Assembly: GCA_963575745.1 (NCBI GenBank)
Contig: CAUYUJ010022548.1
Coordinates: 119,263 to 183,262, forward strand
Source: Prorocentrum cordatum
Taxonomy: Eukaryota; Sar; Dinophyceae; Prorocentrales; Prorocentraceae
Direction: 5' to 3'
DNA length: 64,000 nucleotides
Shown: positions 1 to 10,535 of the stretch, piece by piece
Numbering within the stretch: the stretch's first letter is position 1
Layout of the letters: each line of letters starts with the position of its first letter
Program-made: the position numbers and the translations under genes
Notes under the pieces: model-generated
The model's database searches: none
What the model saw: only the letters and a program-made list of their open reading frames with translations
Told to the model about the DNA's origin: nothing

Positions 1-570
1 AATGATACGTAACCTCAAACGAAACGCCCGGCACGCCCTATTTGGGGGTGCGAAAACGAGGAGTTGTTCACAACGAAGCGACCTGGAACATGATGAGGAG
101 AAATATACCGAAGATGATGAGTTCTGGTTTCTTTCCCGCTCTGGCAGACCCTCTTCCGTTTCCAGCTGCTCTTCCTCTCTCCATCGTCCTCATCATTCCC
201 CTCTCTTTCTTTCCTCCTGCCTAATTTTCCTTCCTCCTACTGCCTCCAGCCCCCTGTTTTATTCCTCCAAGTCCTCTTTCACCTCAATCCTCCTCCCTCC
301 TCCTTGTCTCTCCTCTTGCTCCTCACCTTCGCTGGTCCTCCCTTTTTCTCGCCCTCCCCCTCCTCCCCCCTCATCCTCCTCCTCCCTCGACTCTCCCCGC
401 TTCTCGCTCTTCCATGATTATCCTCCTTGTCTGGGCGGGGGTGGGGGAAGAAGGGAGAATATTCGAATTGTTGTCGCTTCGCGAATCCCCACCAGCCCAT
501 CCAGAAACGATGCCCAGAGGAATTGCCTCGATCAGAGAAGTGGGCAGCACACAGAGGAAGCCATTATGAG
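1..570. other. Non-coding, CT-rich DNA
   Basis: No gene is recognised. The stretch is pyrimidine-rich with loose CTC and TCC runs between about 150 and 400. An open frame crosses it, but its predicted protein is Ser/Pro low complexity, as expected for CT-rich DNA. Confidence 0.5.
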
Positions 571-1320
571 ACATCTTGGGATATCTTGAGCCATCTTGGA
601 GGTCATTTTGGGCTCTCCCAGACGCTCTTGGAGTCATCTTAATCCGTGCCCCCCCCCAAGAGGCCTCCATGTGGCTAAAACCTGTGTAGAATCAATGATT
701 AGGCATTCTCGCCGAGGCCTCTTGGAGCATCTTGGGTGCATCTGGGGGGGCTCTTGGGGCCTCTTGGGGGTCTCTTGGGGGCCTCCGGGGGGCCTCTTGG
801 GGGCCTCTTGGGGCCATTTTGGGGCCATCTTGGGACCTCTTGGGGCTTCCTGGGCGCTTCTTGGGGCCATCTTGGAGGAGATCGATCAAACAAGAGGGGG
901 GGTTTAATTAGCGCCCCCCCTCGGAAGCCCCTAAAATCGCCTCTTGGACCCCTCTTGGAACGCTCTTGGAGTGCTCTTGGGCGCTCTTGGGGCCGTCTTG
1001 GGGCTCTTTTGGGGCTCTCTTGGGGCCCTCTTGGGCCATCTTGGAGCCATCTCCAGGCCTCGGATGGCCATCGGAAGCGAAAAGGCGAGAAAGCAAAAAT
1101 CATTGATTTTCCTTAGGTTTTGGGACGATTTTGGCCTCTTCGGGGCCTCCTTGGGGAGCTGTTTGGCCACTTGGAGTTATCTTGGGGCCGTCTTTGGGCT
1201 TCTTGGAACCATCTTAGGAGCCATCTCGAGCGATCTTGCGCTATCTTGAGCCATCTTGGAGCTCATCTTGGGTTCTCTGAGGCGCTCTTGGAGCCGTCTT
1301 GGGCCATCTGGGACGCTCTA
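570..1320 (+). repeat. CTCTTGGGGC minisatellite block
   Basis: About 750 bases built from a degenerate 10-12 base unit of the form (G)CCTCTTGGGG, mixed with CCATCTTGGAG. All units lie in the same orientation. Because the unit is not a strict multiple of three, several frames stay open and give Leu-Gly-Trp or Pro-Arg-Lys rich pseudo-proteins. Related blocks lie at about 8240-8420, 8800-8990, 34030-34600, 39590-39900 and 40385-40800. The spacer at 885-925 (GATCAAA, a G run, a C run, then TCGG) resembles the one at 8420-8465. Confidence 0.85.
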
Positions 1321-1640
1321 ACTACCCGCGGCCCCCCCCGTCCAGGTCCAGGGGAGGGGGTAGGGGGAGGGGTAAACCCCTCCCCAAGGGGGAAGAGGGA
1401 GGGGTGGAAGAGGATCTGTTCTAGACCACCTACGCCCAGAGGGCTGGTGGGATTCCACAGTTCAGGCATGTGTGCTGCGGCTCGTTCACACCGGCCAATG
1501 GGAGCCGTAGTTTGCCGCTGTTCTTTCCTGCGAGTTTCGGGCCGCATTGCCCTGGTGTCTGACCGAAGGGCACAAGTATCAGATATGTTCTTGAACGGCT
1601 TGAGTCTGAACGTTTTTAGCACGGCGATGTCTTGTTTCGA
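1320..1640. other. Spacer with inverted CCCCTCCCC/GGGGAGGGG foldback
   Basis: Contains a short G/C-rich foldback around 1350-1415, followed by a segment (AGACCACCT, CAGAGGGCTGGTGGGATT, 1420-1460) that recurs near 8617-8660. It is probably a diverged dispersed repeat. No gene is supported. Confidence 0.45.
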
Positions 1641-1739
1641 GTTTGCCGCTTGCAAGAAGATCCAAGGGTTTGAACATCGAAAGCTCTTTCTCACTCTGCC
1701 CCCCTCCCCCTCCTCTCCACAGCCTGTCTTCGGCTTCAG

Positions 1740-2462
1740 ACGGGCGGCGGGACGCGGATCGCACGGTGATCGCCCCTGGCGTTCCCGCGTCCCTGCCAGC
1801 CCTGGTGTTGGCGCTGGCGGCCTCTTGGGGGTGGTACCTGACTCCGCCCCCACCCGCGTGGGCCGAGGAGCTCGCGGTGGCCTGTGAGGAGGCCACTGCG
1901 GCTGCCCGCCAGGCCGAGGAGGGCGGCGGCCTCCGCCTCCTCCTCCTCCTCCTCCTCCTCCTCCTCCTCCTCCTTCTCCTCCTCCTCCTCCCCCTCCTCC
2001 TCCTCCTCCTCCTCCTCCTCCTCCTCCTCCTCCTCCCGCCGCCGCCGCACCCCGCCTGCGGCGAAGCCGAGTCGGACTGGGAGGTGGAGGCGCTGATCGG
2101 CCACGCGATCTTGGCGCGGCGGGCGCCCTTGCGGGCACGCAGCTGCCGAGCGGTGCAGGGGCTGCTGCCGACGCCAGCCACCCGGCGGCCGCCACGGCCC
2201 AGGCGCGAGGGAGCCGGGCAGCCCTGCCCCCGCTCCCCGCGGAGAGGGCGTGCGTGGTGCGCTGCTCTCCCGGTCGATGCGCGCCGCCTGGTGAGCTACG
2301 AGGGGGAAGCCCTGGACCACGAGAGCATCGTGGTGTGGCCTGTTCGGCGGCTCACCGACCGCGGGCGCGTGGACCAGCACGTGTATTGGGTCATGTCGCC
2401 GGACGGGGATGTGCGGGAGGAGCTGTTACTCAAGAAAGTGGCGAAGCGTCCTGGCGTGCCTG
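1740..2462 (+). pseudogene. Retroelement-like coding relic, part 1, split by a CTC tract
   Basis: An open frame crossing this segment has coding-like protein on both sides of a (CTC)n tract. First comes an Ala/Trp-rich segment with a hydrophobic stretch (LPALVLALAASWGWYL), then AWAEELAVACEEATAAARQ. After the tract comes a segment ending RRLVSYEGEALDHESIVVWP ... YWVMSPDGDVREELL. The 'VxWP ... YWVxxxDGDVxxEEL' pattern is one I associate with the N-terminal parts of abundant dinoflagellate retroelement-like proteins. That assignment is from memory and not tested. The frame is then cut by a TIR element at 2463. The CTC tract encodes about 35 Leu in this frame and is likely a later expansion. Most likely dead. 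Confidence 0.4.
1934..2040 (+). repeat. (CTC)n microsatellite
   Basis: Nearly pure CTC triplets with a few CTT and CCC interruptions, inside the retroelement-like relic. Confidence 0.95.
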
Positions 2463-2638
2463 TAGTCCTACCAAACAATGTTCTAAGAACCTCTTGTGGT
2501 TCCCACGAAATGGTCTTAGAACATTCCTGGTTGGGACTGCCTTGTTTTATATCATCGGGCTTATGTTATAAAAAACATTGTGTGTGTGCTCCTAGAGCAT
2601 TTTTGTTTGGATCCTAAGAACATTTCGTGGTAGGACTA
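2463..2638. mobile_element. TIR element, family G (copy 1)
   Basis: Starts TAGTCCTACCAAACAATGTTC and ends with its inverted counterpart (GAACATTTCGTGGTAGGACTA). The terminal inverted repeat is about 28 bp. The interior is AT-richer than its surroundings and carries a further inverted motif near 2505-2550. It interrupts the coding relic on either side. A diverged second copy is at about 57033-57210. No convincing target duplication was seen. Confidence 0.75.
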
Positions 2639-2649
2639 TTGCAGGAATA

Positions 2650-2840
2650 GAGGTTGACACCAACACCAAGATCGGCGGTGTGCTTCCACCGAGGGAAGAC
2701 GATCCCGACCTCGGCGATGGTGGTAATATTCTGGCTTCGAAGGCGACCGAAACATTACCACCAACGCCGAAATCTAGGACCATCTTTCCCATGTGGAGGC
2801 AAACCCCTGTGCTGGCGTGGGTGCCAATTTCCAGGTCTCC
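2650..2840. mobile_element. TIR element, family F (copy 1)
   Basis: Begins GAGGTTGACACCAACACCAA and ends with TGTGCTGGCGTGGGTGCCAA then a CCAGGTCTCC-like edge, matching the ends of the copy at 47391-47802. The interior GATGGTGGTAATATTCTGGC and the mirrored ATTACCACCAACGCCG form a long inverted repeat. It lies 12 bases from family G, so two insertions sit side by side. Confidence 0.65.
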
Positions 2841-2869
2841 AACTATAGGAATACCGGTCCCTGCTCAAA

Positions 2870-3330
2870 AGTTACAGGGTGCGTCTCCGAGCGACGGCCC
2901 CTCAGGACGGGGGTCGGCTGCTGGCAGGAGGCGGCGGGCCCACTCACGGGCGGAAGTCGATGCCTTCCGCCAGCGGCCGATGCTTCCGGAGCTGGCGCGC
3001 CGGCAGGTGGCGGCGGATTGGCTCGAGCAGGCCGAGCTGCCGTCCGGAGCCGCGATGGCCGCCTGCGACGCCTTCTCGTGGGCTCCAACGTCCACGTCGG
3101 GGCTGCGCCGTGCCCTGGTGGGCAAGCAGGGCCAGCCGCCGCTGGAGGACGCGCTGGGGGGAACGACGGGCGTGGCCAATGGCAGCGCCCCGACGCCTTC
3201 AGCCGAGGGGCGCGTGTGGGTGCTCGCAGAGCCGACCCCCCCAGCGCTGAACAGCGGCACTCTGCGACCAGACCCTCTTTGGCACGGGGGCGGACGCGAT
3301 CCGTGGAATGCCGCCCCCCCCCACGTTGGA
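2870..3330 (+). pseudogene. Retroelement-like coding relic, part 2
   Basis: Coding-like frame continuing after the two TIR elements. It reads ELARRQVAADWLEQAELPSG, then AFSWAPTSTSGLRRALVG, then EGRVWVLAEPTPPALNSG. The 'RVWVLAE' block is, from memory, a recurrent motif just downstream of Ala/Pro-rich regions in dinoflagellate retroelement-like proteins. It shares context with part 1, so both are probably one ancestral element. No protease, integrase or RT remains were found next to it. Confidence 0.35.
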
Positions 3331-4990
3331 TCAGCTTTCATGGTAGATCTGGGCGCGAGTCGAGCCGAAGATGTTGGTTATGATGCCTATTCGATCTGCT
3401 ATGTTGATGTGGAAGAGGTGGTGATGGTGGGTCGTCATGCGTAGTGGTCCGTGACGATGAGTATACGCGATGAGTGTTCAACCACCATTAGCGATGGGAG
3501 AATGAGTTTGGTTTTCGGGGCTATTTGAGGGGTACCGACACCCCACACTGACGGGCAAGTAATCATTCCGCCGCCGTCGTCGTCGACGACGTCGTCGTCC
3601 GTCGTCGTCGTCGTATTCATGCTACACGATTCGAGGGGAAGGGTACGGATTCGCACTACAAGATGTATGCGAATAGGCACGGGATTTCTAGATCGCGTAG
3701 GGTAGCTCAGTCAGGGGGTGGTAGCCGCCAAGGAAAATACCGCCCAATTGAATCCAGCACGGCGAACAGTAGTGGGAAAATAATTTGACCGCCGACCCCT
3801 CCACCTGATTGCCAGGCCAGAGCGTTGGGGTGGGGGGGCAGCTTTAAAGACATCCTCTGCTCAAGATGACGATCGGGATGGTGGCGCTTCTGTTGGGGTA
3901 TTGGTGGTAGTGCTGGCCGCGGTCCGTGCTTTTTCTTGATGTCTCGAGTATCCCCATCGGCCCATCCCGAAACGATTGACCAGATATTTACCCTAAGTTG
4001 AGAGGTATAGGAGCAGGCTGTGCAACAGCATGTTCATTAACAGAGAAAGCGAGAGAGAGGGAGGGAGAGAGAGAGAGAGAGATAGAAGGGAGAAACCGTC
4101 TAACCGACGTCCAAGATCAACCTGAGCAGCCCTATGGGCACGGGTAATGCGTATATGCTGTGGCGGCCTTTGCGAAGGTAGAGGAGGAGTCATATGAGGA
4201 TTAGGAAGGGAACTTGTGTCGGAAGGGTTTTGGCCACTGTTTGGTTCCCCCTTTGTTGCATCAAAGGCATCGAGAACAGCAGGAAGATGAGATGGGAGGA
4301 GGATGAGATGGGAGTAAGATGAAAAGGATGGGGAGGAGGAGGAGGAGGAGGAGGAGAATCTGGAGGATGGGCAAGGACACACGCGACGACTGTAATCAAA
4401 GAGAATTGCCTTCCCAAATCGTTCGCTCTAGGAGATTCATCGTAGCTTCTGCATCCATCCCGGTCGCCCTTCCTGCTGCTGCCGTGAGGCGCCGCCTTCC
4501 TCGCCATCCTGCCCAAGAGGACGGACCCCTTTCTGGTCGAGGAGCGCAACTCCCCCCATCCCCATGCTTCCCTCGTCGTCGTCGTTGTCCTCGTCTCGTC
4601 CCTGTCGTCCTCACGTCGTCGTCCTTCTCGTCGTCCTCGTCGGTCGTCGCCCTCTCTTCTTCCCAAAGGTGCGAAGTTTCCGAAATCCTCCAGCAAATGT
4701 TGGGCTCGACCTCCATCTAGTGTGCTTTGATCGTGTACCCTGGTGATGCTTCCCTCCATCAATGAGGCCTCCCCTGCCCCTCGCCCTCTCCTCTCGCTTC
4801 CACCGAAAACCCATCGGGGGGAACCGACCCCTGGTCGGTGGCACGCCTGAGCGTCGTCCGGTACTGGGTGACGCTTGGGCGTGCTACCGCCCAAGGGTCG
4901 CCCCCCCCCCCCCCGATGAGTTCTCGGTGGCGGTGGCCCCAATACCCCCGAAGTGATGTTATGTCCGAACCACTAGTGGTGTTTACTCTC
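3330..4990. other. Non-coding stretch with GTC and GA simple repeats
   Basis: No gene recognised. It holds a CGT/GTC cluster at 3570-3620, a (GA)n tract at 4045-4085, a short (GGA)n at 4327-4355 and a second GTC/CGT-rich cluster at 4575-4660. A G/C-rich inverted segment lies at about 4800-4940. The tRNA-like A-box at 3703 is listed under rejected observations. Confidence 0.5.
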
Positions 4991-5017
4991 CAGGTGTCGT
5001 TGAGGCGCAGTTTCTGA

Positions 5018-7681
5018 GTGACCCCTGACGGGACGTTGGCTTCAAACCGACGCCCCCGTTGGGTGGCTATCGCCATTATCATCGCGTTGCACCACTTGAG
5101 GGAGGCGGGAGACGTGAAGGCCAGCGTCGTTTGGACGATCATGTTCGACCGTTTCTGGGCGAGCAGGGACGTTGCATTCTCATCGGCACAGATTGTTGGG
5201 CACCTCCAATCGGACGAGTCGGCTTCTCCCATTGTGGAGGCTGGCGTTGATGACTTGCCTGCGGAGGATAATCAGGCGGTTCACCGCCTGAGATATTTGA
5301 CGCAGACGCAAGGAGGCTTGCCGCCCCACCCTGGAAAGATGATGGTCGTTACCTCTTGCGCACGACTCCACGAATTCCGTTCAGGGGTTGGGGCTTGCCC
5401 GTTTTGCTTTACTACCGTCCTTCGGCTTCCTGTGCGAGGGGATTTCTTTCTTCCAAGGTCAGTGAGGGCGATCCAATTGAGCCTGAGGGGACGGGGTTTG
5501 AGGCTGATAGTGGAGCCCGAGAACGTTACCCTGGTCATCGGTCAGCAGCGTAGCAGGCAGAGTCTCTCTTCGGCCATTGTTGAGAATGTCTTCGTATGTA
5601 CGATAGGTCCAAACGGAGATGGTTTGAAAGTTACCAGACGCGGATGAAGATGTCCCGTGAAGGCCAAACATCTCTTCACAGCGATTTGGGGTCCGATCCC
5701 TCGTGGGAATATTGGCGCCCGTTCGACCGCCCTCCGCTGAGAAATGAGCCGCGCCCCCAGTTTATGGGAGCGTTCAAGAAACGGTTCATTGTGTACATCA
5801 AGTACAAGAGTGACGTCATCCCAGTACCAGTATGGTGGGGTGTTTTGTGGAAGCTGATCGATCAGTACTCGATGTGCCTATGGTTTTCCCCCGTTGGCGA
5901 TATTTGATTGGGAGGGTGTGAGGGACGAAGTCACCACACCCTCTAACGGGTGGAAGGTGTGGGAGGAAATTCAGATTCAGGCGAGCGAGGGAAGTATCGC
6001 CCCAACGTTGGTTTGGCTTGCTGAGGCTGCCAGTTCAAACCGTGGCCCAGCAACTGCAGACGAACAGCTGGGGTCTATGATCTCGAACCGTGTGACGCAT
6101 ACGGATAATCCGATTGCGCGCATAGGTAACATCGAGGACAGACCCCATTGCACGAGCAAGTGCGTTGCCCGACAAGCGAAGTGTTTTTCGGGAGGTGGGG
6201 GACGGTAGACCACTGTCTTGGGAGCTCGCCGCCTTCCTTCGGGCGGCTCAACCGCTTGCGCCGGTCGTCTTTGTGTCACGTCCAAATGACAGTTAAGACG
6301 AAAATATATTCCCATTCCGTATCGCCGCCATGAATCCCACGCACGCAACCAGTATGTGGGGATGGGATCCTTTAGACGGGAAAGAGATCGACATCCGTAA
6401 ATCTGATGGTCAGGACCAGCCGTTCCCTGATAAAGTCCCGCCGCGGCCATTTGCGCTCTTACGTCCGAGGCCCACGCCAAAAGCGTCGTAGCCCAGTACA
6501 TGATGAAGTACGCCAAGGAGGCGGGTAGTAGCGAGGAGCATCGTGAGTTTTCAATATGCTTAGGGTACTGCGTTGACCACTTCTGGAAAATGTGTACGTT
6601 TTCCCTCGAGCTGCGATGTGGCCCTTAAGGTGCTTGAGATAATCCGGGATTTTGTCGCGAAGTTCATAGCGGAACGCCGCTATGTGGTTTCTTTTGATGG
6701 GGGCGTAGAGGCTGAGCCTTCGTTTGGAGCTGGACACTGCCCTGAACAAAGAGGGATTGACGCTTGGGCGTATTGCGCCGATGTCAGGGCGGCAGTGCAA
6801 CACTCAGACTTGGTTGACGCGCAAATGCAGGAAGTGGGGATCAACGTCAGGTCCCCGATGCATTCCCTCGCTTCCCGGATACGCGCGCGCATCGCTGAAT
6901 TTGGCGCACAATTCAGATTGGCCGAGGAAACATCCGGAGACACTGCCGCGTCGCGGGATCAGATGACAGCCAGGTATGACGAACGAACAGCCAAGATCGC
7001 GTTTGGCGGCATCCGCGCTTACAAAGAAGAGGCACATTGTCGGCTCATCCGATGACGCGGACCGCGTGGAGGTCGATGGCGAGGGAAAATCAGCAGCAGT
7101 CAGGACCGATAAAATAAGTATGGCCGGCACTGATGCCGCTGCCACCTCAGCCGGTGGCGCTGCCTCAGCGGCCAAGGCCAGCCCGATGAGCATGCCCATG
7201 CCCAGGGCCGCTGCTGACTCACTCAGTGGCGGTGCCTCGGCATCGGGTAGTGCAGACGATGCAGATGGTGCGGCTGCTGGTTCAACCGGTCGTCGACCAC
7301 GATGGAGAGGCATGGTCCCCAACCTGCCTCCTCGGCCTCTGGCGCCGTCCAATCGCCGGCCGTCGCTCCCGAACGAGCTGCTCCCAGGAATGCCGGAGGC
7401 TCGCCGGCTCCCAAGGCCAGGCGCACGGACATCCACGTCGGCGGCGAAACAATCGGCGTGGACGGACCGTCAGTTGCCAGTGCTTCCATGGCATCTTCTC
7501 TGATGAAGCAGAGAGGTCGTGACCTCCAAAGGTAGCGTGACAACAACGAGACTGAACCCAGGGATACTAGTCAGCACTACTATGCTGGAGACGGATTGCA
7601 GATGTACCACCAGTACCTCAGCAAAAGGCAGTGGTGGAGTATCTACGAGCGCATCAAGAAGTTCTTTCACACGAAATGGTG
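5018..7681 (+). pseudogene. Unrecognised frameshifted coding relic
   Basis: Several + strand frame segments with ordinary amino-acid composition, unlike the repeat-derived frames around them. The longest is 5018-5647 (209 aa; RPRWVAIAIIIALHHLREAG, a CPFC motif, then a hydrophobic tail). Others are at 5596-5907, 5894-6208, about 6440-6620 (HAKSVVAQYMMKYAKEAGSS), 6573-7055 (VLEIIRDFVAKFIAERRYVV; SRIRARIAEFGAQFRLAEE) and 7302-7681. The last holds an in-frame TAG near 7533, then YYAGDGLQMYHQYLSKRQWW and KKFFHTKW before a stop. Changing frames and internal stops say it is degraded. I recognise no family. It has a loose resemblance in layout to the - strand relic at 26.4-30.1 kb. Confidence 0.45.
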
Positions 7682-8080
7682 AAGGGAGAAGTGAGAAGAA
7701 ACGAGATCATATAGAACGGGGAAGTCGGTTGTTGAATGAAGATGATCGTGTCGATTGCCGATCACATATGAGGAACGCGCGGTTTAACCGTGCGCTGCCT
7801 CGGGATAGCGCGTCTTTGACCACGAGAATGTACGGTACGGCTCAGCCGCATGTTGTTCGGTGACCACATACACGTATAACGGTGCACTGGGCCCAGGGGC
7901 CCAGGGCCAGAACCTCGACCATAAATGTGGGCACCAGGGCCCGGGCCCGCCTCTGGGGGGCCTAACATTTCCCCGGAGAGCCGTCAGACAGCAATCCCGG
8001 CGGCCCCAGACGGTCAGGGACATGACGAGGACGAGGACGAAGGATTTGGACGAGAACGAGAGGACGAGGAGAAGGAGGAG
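7681..8080. other. Spacer with GGGCCC-rich foldback
   Basis: No gene seen. 7880-7960 is rich in GGGCCC motifs (GGGCCCAGGGGCCCAGGG, CCAGGGCCCGGGCCCG). The GGA/GAC-rich tract begins at about 8020. Confidence 0.45.
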
Positions 8081-8235
8081 GAGAAACAGGCGGAAAAGGA
8101 GGAGGAGGAGGAGACAGGAGGAGGAGGAGGAGGAGGAGGAGGAGGAGGAGGAGGAGGAGGGCGAGGAGGTCGACGAGGATGAGGACGAGGAGGGGGACGA
8201 GGACGAGGACGAGGAGGTCGAGGAGGACGAGGACG
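8020..8235 (+). repeat. (GGA/GAC)n purine-rich tract
   Basis: GAGGAC and GAGGAG triplets, purest at 8098-8170. It runs directly into the CTTGG minisatellite block. Confidence 0.9.
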
Positions 8236-8239
8236 AGAC

Positions 8240-8420
8240 GGCGTCTTGCGTGCCTTGGGTGAGCTTCTTGGGCCTGTTGGGGGGCCGCTCAGGGGGCCTC
8301 TTGGGTGCCTCTCGGGTGCCTCTTGGAGGCCTCTTGGGGCCTCTTGGAGCGCTATTGGGGTTCTCTTGTGGGCATCTTGGGAGCCCTGGAGGGCCTCTTC
8401 GGGCCGTCTTCGAGGCGGTC
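8240..8420 (+). repeat. CTCTTGGGGC minisatellite block
   Basis: Same unit and orientation as the block at 570-1320. It is followed by the same GATCAAA...GGGGGG spacer type, so the minisatellite and its flank appear to spread as one unit. Confidence 0.8.
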
Positions 8421-8469
8421 GATCAAAAGACGGGGGGTCCTCGATGTCTGCCCCTCCCTCGGGGGCCAT

Positions 8470-9280
8470 GATACTCGTGAGGGGTGTAAGGAATAAGCCC
8501 TCCCACCGGCCGAAAAAAAAGGACCCTCTGACACATCGGTCCCCCTCCAATCAAACCCAGGGAGGGGGGAGAAGGTTCCCCTCCCCGAAGGGAAGAGTGG
8601 TTGTGGAAGAAAATGAGATCACCTTTAGACCACCTGTCGCCCAAAGGGCTGGTGGGATTAGGTCAACTCTGCTTTTGGGTTCTGTGGGTTGGTTGGCTTG
8701 TGCGGGATATGGTGGTGCACGGGTTGAACCGGTCCAATATTCAGTACGCCAACGATCTTTCTTGCAAGCAGCAGTGGGAGCGGCTCCAGTGGCTTCGGCC
8801 CATGCCGAGGGCCTCCTGGGGCGTGCTGTGGGCTTTTTGGGGGCCTCCCAACCTTCTTGGTAGACCTCTCTCGGGGTTGCCTCAGGGGCGTTTCGGGACA
8901 TGTCATTTTGTGTTTCCCCTTTTGAGGCCGTCTTGGGGGCCTGTTGGCCCGTCTTGGGGGTCCTGGGGTCATCTGAGTCCGAAAAAACGAGAGTGCTCAA
9001 ACCATTTCGAAACTCAATGGGTTCGGGCGGGTTTCGTCTCCTGGGTCGGCCTGCAGGGCTTTCAGGACGGCCCAGCAGGTGCCCAAAAAGGCTCCAGGAT
9101 GGTCCTCGGGTCTATCTGAGGCCAAGCTGGAAATGTATGTCCCGAGCATCGCCCCTTTGGCCTCCGGAGCGAGTACTCCCCGAAAACGCGCGGGAGCACC
9201 CAAGAGATTAGACATGTTGGCCTTTAGTCGAGAGCTAAGGGAGCTTGTCGCGATGCCGTCGGAAGATTCGCGACTAGGTT
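8470..9280. other. Dispersed-repeat spacer with a short CTTGGGG block
   Basis: 8560-8660 resembles 1370-1460. 8800-8990 holds a short run of CTTGGGGG units. No gene is supported. The remainder looks unique. Confidence 0.4.
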
Positions 9281-9299
9281 AAGAGAGTTTGTTTATAGA

Positions 9300-9651
9300 A
9301 GCCGTGGCGACTCATGCCAATCAGGACATGTGGTGCCGCGTCGGGAAGCAGAGAGCTGCATAGTGGGCGAAGGAACAAGGACAGCAGCTGATGTGGACTG
9401 CGGCGTGATATCGCACGTGCAATGGAGACGGGCACAGGCGGCCGTGCACGGTCGAGGACAAAATCTGGTGCGGGGGCTACCGCGATAAGGTGTGCACGCG
9501 CTTGCCGGGGTGGTTCCCGCGGGCAGATGCCCGTAGCGTTTGGATTCGATTGTGGTCGACCAAGCAGCTCTTGACCGAGCGCGTTGCTGAGTGTGAAGCG
9601 CTGGGAGGTTCCGTCGGCGATGGCGCCGAAAGGGCCGAACGGCAACGCTGA
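9300..9651 (+). pseudogene. Small unrecognised coding relic
   Basis: One + frame reads ANQDMWCRVGKQRAA, a stop, WAKEQGQQLMWTAA, a stop, then about 75 codons including DKIWCGGYRDKVC, GWFPRADARSVWIRLW and LLTERVAECEALGG, ending at a TGA (9649-9651). Trp/Cys-rich, non-repetitive composition suggests former coding sequence. Two internal stops make it a relic. No family recognised. Confidence 0.3.
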
Positions 9652-9727
9652 TTTTGTAGGAAGTCCTGGCGGGTCTTGCGACGCTGCAGGGGCCTATTTG
9701 GAACGACCGTTCGGGGGGCGTCTAGGG

Positions 9728-9863
9728 TTAAGTCGGGCCTATCCTTCTACAGGAGGGGATATTCAAATGTTTTTTGTTTGTTTGACTATTTTTGCACATG
9801 TCGTTTTTTATTTCAAAATTTGTCGCCCGAAATTCCCCTGTATGGGGGACCGGCCCGACCTAA
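9728..9863. mobile_element. TIR element, family A (136 bp)
   Basis: Starts TTAAGTCGGGCCTATCC and ends CCGGCCCGACCTAA. Flanking 8-mers are GTCTAGGG (9720-9727) and GTCAAGGG (9864-9871), a 7/8 target-site duplication. Shorter than the other copies. Confidence 0.85.
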
Positions 9864-9990
9864 GTCAAGGGGCCATTTGGGTGCCGCTTTGGGGCCACAC
9901 TGGGGCGTTCTCAGGGCTCCACGGGGCTCGTGGACGCCCTCGCGAGCCCATGAGCATGCAGATGGTTTCGCACAGTCACCTCGTATAGCC

Positions 9991-10135
9991 GTAAGTCGGG
10001 CCTGTCCTTCTACAGGAGGAATATCCAAGGATAGCAAAACCATGCTAAGGGGACGATGGCTTGACAATAACATGACCTTCGGTGTGCATGTTTTTGACTA
10101 TGTTTCATTTTTCGCCCAAGCCCCGTATTTTTGTT
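9991..10135. mobile_element. TIR element, family A, right end eroded
   Basis: Left end GTAAGTCGGGCCTGTCC and CTACAGGAGGAATATCCAA match the family. The interior keeps a GACTATGTTTCATTTTTCGCC-like stretch, but the right terminal repeat is no longer recognisable. It lies 127 bases from the previous copy. Confidence 0.6.
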
Positions 10136-10535
10136 AATGCATTGGCGTCGAATGGGCTTCGGCGGAGGCTTCTCGGGGTGCCTCTTGGGAGGTTCTGGGG
10201 CTCCCCTGGGGAGTCTTACGGGCATGATGTTCTGAGCCAAGTTTCCTCTCGGTCGGCTGCGTTCTGGGTCCCAGGTCTCCGTCCCTCGTCCCGTGTTCAC
10301 GTTTTTCCTGGGCCCTGTCGTCGTTCGTTCGGCGTTTTTATAACAGGGAGTTGGGATTACAGATGGGCCTGGGCAGCCTCGGTGCATGCGCATTGTTTGC
10401 ATTTTCCCACAGGAGCCTTCCGCCAGCAGCTTGGCCAGCCTCCCCTTCGGCGTCATTGGCTATGAGCACGGGTCTCAGCTGAAGGACCCCACCCCGCTGG
10501 AATGAACGCGGAAGGAAGAACAGGGATGGGGGAGG
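10136..10535. other. Apparently unique spacer
   Basis: No gene or repeat recognised apart from a few CTTGGG units at 10165-10205. Confidence 0.4.

Noticed and set aside
596-1249. Leu-Gly-Trp-rich and Pro-Arg-Lys-rich frames that look like repetitive proteins
   Set aside because: They come from the CTCTTGGGGC minisatellite in all frames, including both strands.
3696-3768. tRNA-like TAGCTCAGTCAGG (A-box) with TTGAATCC 45 bases later (B-box-like)
   Set aside because: The acceptor arms do not pair, no anticodon stem forms and the T-loop is imperfect. It may be a relic of a tRNA-derived repeat, but a tRNA gene is not supported.
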